DNA from: TC-15 sp034437275
GTDB lineage: Bacteria; Chloroflexota; Anaerolineae; Aggregatilineales; Aggregatilineaceae
Direction: 5' to 3'
Length of the DNA: 13,077 nt
Assembly (NCBI GenBank): GCA_034437275.1
Contig: DAOTUD010000151.1
Span: 1-13,077 of the forward strand
The notes under the pieces: generated by a model
Databases searched by the model: none
Told to the model about the DNA's origin: nothing
Seen by the model: the letters and a program-made list of their open reading frames with translations, nothing else
Made by a program: the position numbers and the translations under genes
Shown here: piece by piece, positions 6,028 through 11,527 of the stretch
Numbering within the stretch: the stretch's first letter is position 1
How the letters are laid out: every line of letters begins with the position of its first letter

Positions 6028-7779
6028 CTACGGTCCGGGCATGGGCAGCCGGTCGGACATCAGCGCCGCGATCACCGGGTGGCTGCGCGCATTGCACACC
6101 TCCGGGACGATCCCGGCCCGCGACGCGCCCAGCGGTGTCAACGGGTTGAAGTGGTTCCAGGCCATGCGCGACAGCTCGCCGATCACGGTCGCGGTGCGCT
6201 CGAAGGACAGCCAACTCGTGTCGGCGTACAGCGTCACCACGAACACGTACGCGCCCTCCGGCCCGATCACGATCCCGGCGTCGCCGTGCGTATCGTCGAT
6301 CCAGCCGTGCTTGTGCATCACGCGCGTACCGACCGGAACACCCGACTCCAGGAAGACGTTGATCGTGTTGGCGTCCATCGCATACAGCATCTTACGGCAC
6401 TTCTGCGCGTCGAAGTCGTTCGGGTAGCGCTCCATCAGCAGGCCGGTCTCGTTCTGCGCGCACTGGTACACGCCCGCCAGCAGCCAGCCCAACTCGGACG
6501 GTACCACCTGGTTGTACAGGTCGGGCCGGGCGCTGCTCTGGTCGGCCCCGGTGGTGATCGTACCAACCGCGACCACCGGCTCGTCCGGGTCGGTGACGTA
6601 ATGGCGCATGATGAACGTGCCGTTGAGGCCCAGCCGCTGCATGAAGGCTGTCACCCGCTGCGCACCGCGCAGCTTATCGCCCTCCCCCATCAACTCCAGC
6701 AGTTGGTTGGTGGTGATGTTTTCGCTGCACATCATCGTGTCGGCCACCAGGTAGGCCGTGTCCGACCCCAACACGTCCGGGCTGCGCTGGAAGAACGCGG
6801 CCAGGATCGGGATTTTGGTCAGGCTCATGCCGCTGTAGGCCACGCCCCCGTTGAGCGTGAAGCTGTCCCCGCTTTGCAGGTCCAGCACGAACACCGACGC
6901 GAAGCGATCCGTATACGGCGCGAAGCCTTGCTCCAGCAGGTAGTTGTGCATCCGTTCGCCCAGCGTAGCCGCCAGATCGCCGGACGGCTGCGGCGCACCG
7001 TTCCAGGGCGCGCGCCCCACGATCACGGTTGGCGGCGTAGGCGTCAGCGTCGGCAGCCCGAACTGCTGCGCGCTGGTCACAGGGATGCGGCTGGTGTCGC
7101 CCTCAATGTCGACGATCTCGCGGTAGACCCACCCGCTGCCGGTCGGCGAATCCGGCACCGCGACGTGAATCCAGGGAAACAGCGCGTGGAATTCCAAAAT
7201 GCGGAAGCTTTCCCCGGCCTCCGCTTTGACCACCGGCGCATACTCGATCCCCGGCCCAAACCGGATGTTGGCCGCGCCCTGAGTGATCGCCAGCGGACCA
7301 GCCGGCGTCGCGCTGGGCGGGGCCGGGCTGCCGGTCGCGGCGGTGGGCGGCGCTGCCGTCGTGGACGGGGTGCCCGGCGTGGACGTGGCGCTGGCGGCGC
7401 GCGTCGGCGTCAGCGTGGACGCCGGCGGCGTCAGCGGCGGGAAGTCCCCCGTCACCGGTACCCACCCGAGACTGCCCGTGATCGCCACCAGATCAGCATA
7501 CACCCAGGCCGTGTTACCCGACGCAGGCGGATATTCAATCTGCAGCCAGGGCACGTAGCTGTGCTGCGCGACCACCCGGTAACGGGTGCCCGCCGTGATC
7601 TCGCCCACACCCGCGTACTCGATGCCGGGGCCGCTGCGCAGGTTGGCCTGCCCCAACGCCTCGGCATATACCGCCGGGCCGGGCGTGCCTTGCTGCCCGT
7701 CCTGCGCCCGCGCGCCACCGGTGATCGTCGCCGCCAGGACCACCGCCATCATGACCAGACTGTTCAATATACGCCACAT
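6028..7779 (-). CDS. Exported protein with two SH3b domains and a class A beta-lactamase-fold domain
   Basis: This 583-residue protein starts with a signal peptide (MWRILNSLVMMAVVLAATIT, cleavage likely after ARA at 23-25). SH3b domain 1 (about 36-103) and SH3b domain 2 (about 163-228) share the pattern ANLRSGPGIEY / ANIRFGPGIEY, as in cell-wall-binding bacterial SH3 modules. A Thr/Pro/Ala-rich linker (about 114-160) separates them. The C-terminal half (about 265-545) is a serine beta-lactamase/DD-peptidase-type fold. The SxxK motif is SLTK (Ser319, Lys322). SEN (352-354) takes the place of SDN, and KHG (490-492) takes the place of KTG. No clear Omega-loop Glu is seen, so beta-lactam hydrolysis is doubtful and a peptidoglycan-related or non-catalytic role is possible. 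An in-frame ATG at 7866 is rejected because it lies inside the tRNA gene and precedes a terminator. The 7779 start has a GGGAGG ribosome site and the signal peptide. Confidence 0.88.
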   Translation of the reverse strand: MWRILNSLVMMAVVLAATITGGARAQDGQQGTPGPAVYAEALGQANLRSGPGIEYAGVGEITAGTRYRVVAQHSYVPWLQIEYPPASGNTAWVYADLVAITGSLGWVPVTGDFPPLTPPASTLTPTRAASATSTPGTPSTTAAPPTAATGSPAPPSATPAGPLAITQGAANIRFGPGIEYAPVVKAEAGESFRILEFHALFPWIHVAVPDSPTGSGWVYREIVDIEGDTSRIPVTSAQQFGLPTLTPTPPTVIVGRAPWNGAPQPSGDLAATLGERMHNYLLEQGFAPYTDRFASVFVLDLQSGDSFTLNGGVAYSGMSLTKIPILAAFFQRSPDVLGSDTAYLVADTMMCSENITTNQLLELMGEGDKLRGAQRVTAFMQRLGLNGTFIMRHYVTDPDEPVVAVGTITTGADQSSARPDLYNQVVPSELGWLLAGVYQCAQNETGLLMERYPNDFDAQKCRKMLYAMDANTINVFLESGVPVGTRVMHKHGWIDDTHGDAGIVIGPEGAYVFVVTLYADTSWLSFERTATVIGELSRMAWNHFNPLTPLGASRAGIVPEVCNARSHPVIAALMSDRLPMPGP

Positions 7780-7788
7780 CACTCGCTG

Positions 7789-7794
7789 CCTCCC
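7789..7794 (-). promoter_or_regulatory. Ribosome binding site for the beta-lactamase-fold gene
   Basis: On the minus strand GGGAGG lies 9 nt before ATG 7779. It fixes the start downstream of the tRNA and terminator. It directly abuts the U-tract of the terminator at 7795-7827. Confidence 0.7.
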
Positions 7795-7827
7795 AAACAA
7801 AAAAGGCGATCCGCTGCCTGGATCGCC
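7795..7827 (-). terminator. Rho-independent terminator after tRNA-Lys
   Basis: On the minus strand a perfect 8-bp stem, GGCGATCC / GGATCGCC (7820-7827 and 7805-7812), with a 7-nt loop, is followed by TTTTTTGTTT (7804-7795). It begins 12 bp after the tRNA 3' end. Its U-tract ends right at the ribosome site of the next gene, so that gene depends on read-through or on a promoter not recognised here. Confidence 0.88.
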
Positions 7828-7839
7828 CCCCGGTACTTG

Positions 7840-7912
7840 TGAGCGTGGAGGGAATCGAACCCCCAACCAATGGCTTAAAAGGCCACTGCTCTGCCAATTG
7901 AGCTACACGCCC
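7840..7912 (-). tRNA. trnK: tRNA-Lys (anticodon UUU)
   Basis: A full cloverleaf of 73 nt can be folded on the minus strand. The acceptor stem is GGGCGTG with CACGCTC (one G-U pair) and the discriminator is A. The D-arm is GCTC/GAGC with the GG of the loop present. The anticodon stem is GTGGC/GCCAT with loop CTTTTAA, so the anticodon is TTT (Lys). The variable loop has 5 nt. The T-arm is GGGGG-TTCGATT-CCCTC. The 3' CCA is not encoded. The gene has its own promoter upstream and a terminator 12 bp downstream. Confidence 0.97.
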
Positions 7913-7917
7913 TACCA

Positions 7918-7952
7918 CCCTGAAAGTATAACACAAACCAACACTATTTCAA
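7918..7952 (-). promoter_or_regulatory. Sigma70-type promoter of tRNA-Lys
   Basis: On the minus strand TTGAAA (-35, 7952-7947) and TATACT (-10, 7930-7925) are separated by 16 bp. Both boxes are close to consensus. The predicted transcription start near 7918 lies about 6 nt before the tRNA 5' end, which fits a tRNA gene with a short leader. Confidence 0.75.
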
Positions 7953-8060
7953 CGCCTGTTTTTTTCGGGTAAGATTTGTTACATTAGGGGTGTGTCGGCA
8001 GGTCAATCGTAATGATTCAACAATCCAGCCTGATTTTGGTCAATTTAGACTAGAATGAAA

Positions 8061-8091
8061 TTTACACCAAATGGGCAGGACGTAGTATTAT
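8061..8091 (+). promoter_or_regulatory. Candidate promoter for the fasciclin/solute-binding lipoprotein gene
   Basis: TTTACA (8061-8066) may be a -35 box. The -10 box would be TAGTAT (8083-8088, 16-bp spacer) or TATTAT (8086-8091, 19-bp spacer). The stretch is in the AT-rich gap 7913-8152, which also holds the divergent tRNA promoter. The leader to the ATG would be about 55-60 nt. A short direct repeat GGTCAAT at 8001-8007 and 8038-8044 lies upstream and could be a regulator site, but this is weak. Nothing else is recognised in this gap. Confidence 0.4.
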
Positions 8092-8140
8092 AGTGTTGCG
8101 TTTTGGCCATCTTTATCAGTCAGCTTTGTAAAGCACAAAG

Positions 8141-8145
8141 AGGAG
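8141..8145 (+). promoter_or_regulatory. Strong Shine-Dalgarno for the lipoprotein gene
   Basis: AGGAG (within AAAGAGGAGAAG) lies 7 nt before ATG 8153. It is among the best ribosome sites in the window and, together with the signal peptide, supports the chosen start. Confidence 0.8.
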
Positions 8146-8152
8146 AAGCATA

Positions 8153-11100
8153 ATGTTTAAAGACAGAAGACGTTTGATTGGGCTGTTATTTGTATTGGGC
8201 CTGATCGCCATTTTAGCGCTTGCGGCCTGTGGTGACGACGGGGACGAAGACGAAGAACCAACGGATGTCCCGCCGACCGAGACCCCAGCAGAACCGACCG
8301 CTACCGACGTTCCCCCCGAACCCTCGGACCTGGTCGACACCGCTGTCAGCGATGACCAGTTCAGTACCCTGGTCGATGCTGTCGAAGCGGCTGGCCTGGC
8401 CGAGGCGCTCAAAGAAGGCGAATATACTATCTTCGCACCGAACAATGAGGCCTTCGAAGCAGCCCTGGCCGCGCTCGACATGGACGCCGCCGCGCTGCTC
8501 GAAGATACCGACCTGCTGACGCCGATCCTGCAATACCACGTGGTTGAAGGCATCTACATGGCCGCAGACCTGGCCGATGGTGACACGCTGACCACGCTGC
8601 AGGGCGCAGACATCACCGTGAGCGTCGATGATGACGGCAACGTCGTCCTCAACGACGAAGTGAACGTGATCGCGGCGGACGTGGAAGCCAGCAACGGCGT
8701 CATTCACGCCATCGATGCTGTGCTGCTGCCGCCTGAGGCTCCTGCCGTCGATGACATGGGCGACGACGCCGCTGCCGACGATGACATGGCCGACGACGCC
8801 GCCGCTGCCGATGATGACATGGCCGACGACGCCGCTGCCGATGACGACATGGCCGACGACGCCGCTGCCGATGATGACATGGCTGATGACGCCGCTGCCG
8901 ATGACGACATGGCCGACGACGCCGCTGCCGACGATGACATGGCCGACGACGCCGCTGCCGATGACGATATGGGCGACGACGCCGCTGCCGAACCGATGGA
9001 CATCCTGGGCACGGCTGACGCGGCGGGCAGCTTCTCGCTGCTGGTCGGCGCGGTCGATCTGGCCGGGCTGGGCGACGCGCTGAGCGCCGAAGGCCCCTTC
9101 ACGGTCTTCGCCCCGCCGGATGACGCCCTGGCCGCGATCCCCCCGGACATGATGGACTCGCTGATGTCCGACCCCGACCAGTTGGCGGCTGTGTTGCAGT
9201 ATCACGTCGTTGAGGGCAAGCTGATGGCCGCTGACCTCGCCGACGGCGACACGCTGACCACGCTGCAAGGCGAAGAGATTGCCGTCAGCGTTGAAGACGG
9301 CACCGTCATGCTGAACGGCGACGTTCAGGTTGTCGAAGCCGACATCGACGCGGACAACGGCGTGATCCACGTGATCGACGGCGTACTGCTGCCGCCGAGC
9401 ATTGCCGAGAGTTTCGCCCCTGCCGATGACGCCGCTGCCGACGACGCCGCTGCCGATGACGACATGGCCGACGACGCGGCTGCCGACGACGACATGGCCG
9501 ACGACGCTGCTGCCGATGATGACATGGCTGATGACGCCGCTGCCGACGATGACATGGCCGACGACGCCGCTGCCGACGACGACATGGCCGACGACGCGGC
9601 TGCCGACGATGACATGGCCGACGACGCCGCTGCCGATGACGACATGGCCGACGACGCCGCTGCTGACGACATGGGCGACGACGACATGGCTGCCGAGCCG
9701 CAGATCGAAGCGCCGGACCTGATCGACTGCGACGAATACGACCTGAGCGATATGAAGATCGGGCTGGTGACCGACATCGGCCAGATCGACGACAAGAGCT
9801 TCAACCAGAGCTCCTGGGAAGGCGTGCTGGCTGCCGAGCAGTGCGGCGCGACCGTTGACTACATCGAGACCCAGGACCCCGTCGACTACATGGACAACAT
9901 CGCGCAGTTCGCCGGCGATGACTACGACATCGTGGTGACGGTTGGCTTCGCGCTCGGCGAGGCGACACTCGAAGCCGCGCAGGTCTATCCGGACGTGTAC
10001 TTCATCGGCGTGGACCAGTTCCAGGTCGAACCCGTTGACAACGTGATCGGGCTGGTGTTCCACGAAGACCAGTCGGGCTTCCTGGCGGGCGTGCTGGCCG
10101 CACGGCTGTCCGAAACCGGCACCATCGCCGCCGTGTTGGGCACCGACCAGGTGCCGCCGGTCGTCGCCTTCAAGGAAGGCTACGAAGCGGGCGCGGCATA
10201 CGCCAACCCCGACATCTCGATCATCTCGACCTATCACCCCGGTGGCCTGGACCAGGCGTTCGTTGACCCCGAGTGGGGCGCGGCGACCGCACGCCAGGCG
10301 CTGGACCAGGACGCCGACGTTGTGTTCGGCGCGGGTGGCAAGACCGGTAACGGCGCGCTGATCGAAGTCGCCAACGCGGTCGAAGACAACCCGCCGCCGT
10401 TCTGCATCGGCGTGGATACCGACCAATGGCTGACCGTCCCCGAGGCGCATCCGTGCCTCGTCTCCAGCGCGATGAAGCTGCTGGACCAGGGTGTCGCCGA
10501 CATCATCGTCGACATCTACGAAGAAGAGGTCGAACCGGGCAACTTCTTCGGTGACGCCGCCCTGGCCCCGTACCATGACCTGGCTGAGCAGGTCCCGGAC
10601 GAGGTCAAGACCGAGCTGGAAGAGGTCGCTGAGGGACTGACCAATGGCTCGATCTGGACCGGCTACGGCGAGCCGCCGGAAGGCTTCGAGGCCGAACCGG
10701 CTGACCAGGCGCAGCTTGGCGCGGACCTGGGCACGATCAAGGTCGGCACCAGCGCTGGCTGGCCGCCCTTCGAATTCGTGGACGACGACGGTAACTACGT
10801 CGGCTTCGACATCGACCTGATGAACGCGATTGCGGACAACCAGGGCTTCGATGTGGAATGGGTCGACGTGCCGTTCGACAGCCTGTTCGCCAGCCTGGAG
10901 GTGGGTGAGTTCGACGCCGTGATCGCGGCCACGACCATCACCCCAGAGCGCGAAGAGCAGGCCAACTTCTCCGACATCTACTTCCACGCCTCGCAGCGGA
11001 TCGCAGTAGCCGCCGACAGCGACATTGACTCGCCCGACGTGCTGCCCGGTCTGGTGGTGGGCGTCCAGCGCGGCACGACCGGCGAATTCATCGTCGCCGA

Positions 11101-11422
11101 CATCGAGGGTGTCGAGGTCAAGGCCTACGACGAAGTGATCGCGGCGTTCCAGGCCCTCTCCAATGGGGACGTGGACGCGGTGGTCGCCGATGGCCCGCTG
11201 GCCGAAGAAGTGATCGCGGCCAACCCCGACCTGGACCTGAAGCTGGTCGGCGAACCGTTCACCGACGAATACTACGGCATCGCGGTGCGTTCGGGCTATC
11301 CCGAACTGCTGGATGCGGTCAACGCTGGCCTGGACAACGTGATCGCCGACGGCACCTATGCCGAGCTGCACGTCAAGTGGTTCGGTGCCGAGCCGGGGCC
11401 GGACTTCATGCCGGCAGAGTAA
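8153..11422 (+). CDS. Multidomain lipoprotein: FAS1 - acidic repeats - FAS1 - acidic repeats - BMP/PnrA binding domain - SBP_bac_3 binding domain
   Basis: The product has 1089 residues. A lipoprotein signal with lipobox LALAAC predicts lipidation at Cys26 and tethering to the outer face of the membrane. An acidic Thr/Pro stretch follows (28-57). FAS1 domain 1 (about 58-193) and FAS1 domain 2 (about 283-416) share the YHVVEG and MAADLADGDTLTTLQG motifs; fasciclin domains mediate adhesion or matrix binding. Each is followed by an acidic repeat linker (200-280 and 424-515). Residues about 530-845 form a BMP/PnrA-type type I solute-binding domain (GLVTDIGQIDDKSFNQ), a family that binds nucleosides and related ligands. 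Residues about 858-1078 form an SBP_bac_3 type II domain (GTSAGWPPFEFVDDDGNYVG, then GFDIDLMNAIA). It keeps Arg933 in TITPER and Asp1013, the positions expected to hold an amino acid's carboxylate and amino groups. No permease or ATPase for either binding domain lies nearby. A role in solute capture or sensing at an adhesive surface is inferred. Confidence 0.9.
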   Translation: MFKDRRRLIGLLFVLGLIAILALAACGDDGDEDEEPTDVPPTETPAEPTATDVPPEPSDLVDTAVSDDQFSTLVDAVEAAGLAEALKEGEYTIFAPNNEAFEAALAALDMDAAALLEDTDLLTPILQYHVVEGIYMAADLADGDTLTTLQGADITVSVDDDGNVVLNDEVNVIAADVEASNGVIHAIDAVLLPPEAPAVDDMGDDAAADDDMADDAAAADDDMADDAAADDDMADDAAADDDMADDAAADDDMADDAAADDDMADDAAADDDMGDDAAAEPMDILGTADAAGSFSLLVGAVDLAGLGDALSAEGPFTVFAPPDDALAAIPPDMMDSLMSDPDQLAAVLQYHVVEGKLMAADLADGDTLTTLQGEEIAVSVEDGTVMLNGDVQVVEADIDADNGVIHVIDGVLLPPSIAESFAPADDAAADDAAADDDMADDAAADDDMADDAAADDDMADDAAADDDMADDAAADDDMADDAAADDDMADDAAADDDMADDAAADDMGDDDMAAEPQIEAPDLIDCDEYDLSDMKIGLVTDIGQIDDKSFNQSSWEGVLAAEQCGATVDYIETQDPVDYMDNIAQFAGDDYDIVVTVGFALGEATLEAAQVYPDVYFIGVDQFQVEPVDNVIGLVFHEDQSGFLAGVLAARLSETGTIAAVLGTDQVPPVVAFKEGYEAGAAYANPDISIISTYHPGGLDQAFVDPEWGAATARQALDQDADVVFGAGGKTGNGALIEVANAVEDNPPPFCIGVDTDQWLTVPEAHPCLVSSAMKLLDQGVADIIVDIYEEEVEPGNFFGDAALAPYHDLAEQVPDEVKTELEEVAEGLTNGSIWTGYGEPPEGFEAEPADQAQLGADLGTIKVGTSAGWPPFEFVDDDGNYVGFDIDLMNAIADNQGFDVEWVDVPFDSLFASLEVGEFDAVIAATTITPEREEQANFSDIYFHASQRIAVAADSDIDSPDVLPGLVVGVQRGTTGEFIVADIEGVEVKAYDEVIAAFQALSNGDVDAVVADGPLAEEVIAANPDLDLKLVGEPFTDEYYGIAVRSGYPELLDAVNAGLDNVIADGTYAELHVKWFGAEPGPDFMPAE
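8750..8992 (+). repeat. In-frame 30-bp tandem repeat array 1 (acidic linker between the FAS1 domains)
   Basis: Eight tandem units encode DDMADDAAAD-like decapeptides (residues 200-280). The first and last units carry Gly in place of the Ala after Met, and the second has one extra Ala (11 residues). Copies differ mainly by synonymous GAT/GAC and GCC/GCT changes. About half of the residues are Asp and none is basic, so the linker is strongly negative and probably extended. Confidence 0.95.
9422..9697 (+). repeat. In-frame 30-bp tandem repeat array 2 (acidic linker between FAS1-2 and the solute-binding domains)
   Basis: Residues 424-515 start with two shortened DDAAA units. Seven regular DDMADDAAAD units follow (436-505), then a degenerate tail (DMGDDDMAAE). 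The repeat unit is the same as in array 1, in the same reading frame, so the arrays are probably copies of one another or expanded from one ancestor. The Met residues recur every 10 positions from 438 to 498. Confidence 0.95.
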
Positions 11423-11459
11423 GCGAGCTGGCACATGCTAGCGCTCACTAGCTAACAAT

Positions 11460-11493
11460 AAAAGACGCCGGGTGCTGAGCCTGGCGTCTTTTT
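11460..11493. terminator. Bidirectional Rho-independent terminator between convergent genes
   Basis: A stem AGACGCC (11463-11469) / GGCGTCT (11483-11489), extended inward by GGG/CCT-type pairs, is flanked by AAAA on the left and TTTTT on the right. It therefore gives a U-tract for transcripts from both directions. It lies 37 bp after the lipoprotein stop and 34 bp beyond the ftsK stop and should end both transcripts. A small separate hairpin GCTAG/CTAGC at 11437-11452 precedes it. Confidence 0.88.
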
Positions 11494-11527
11494 GTGTCTC
11501 GGCTAGATGCTGCTGAAAGCGTCGCGC

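Noticed and set aside
4654..7842. A 1062-codon open frame on the plus strand across the glycosyltransferase and beta-lactamase-fold genes
   Set aside because: It spans two well-supported opposite-strand genes. Its product is rich in Arg, His, Gln and Pro without domains, and it starts inside the DMT gene.
7780..7866. An earlier start for the beta-lactamase-fold gene at 7866
   Set aside because: It would place the start inside the tRNA-Lys gene and translate through the terminator. The signal peptide and ribosome site both point to 7779.
8750..9697. CRISPR-like periodic repeats (30 bp)
   Set aside because: The units are directly contiguous with no spacers, stay in one reading frame, vary at synonymous positions and encode an acidic linker inside a gene.
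8213..11434. A 1073-codon open frame on the minus strand opposite the lipoprotein gene
   Set aside because: It is antisense to a gene with clear domains, lipobox and ribosome site. The translation is a His/Val/Gly/Arg-rich string with no recognisable domain. The lack of stops follows from GC-rich third positions and the Asp/Ala repeats (GAC/GCC read backwards).
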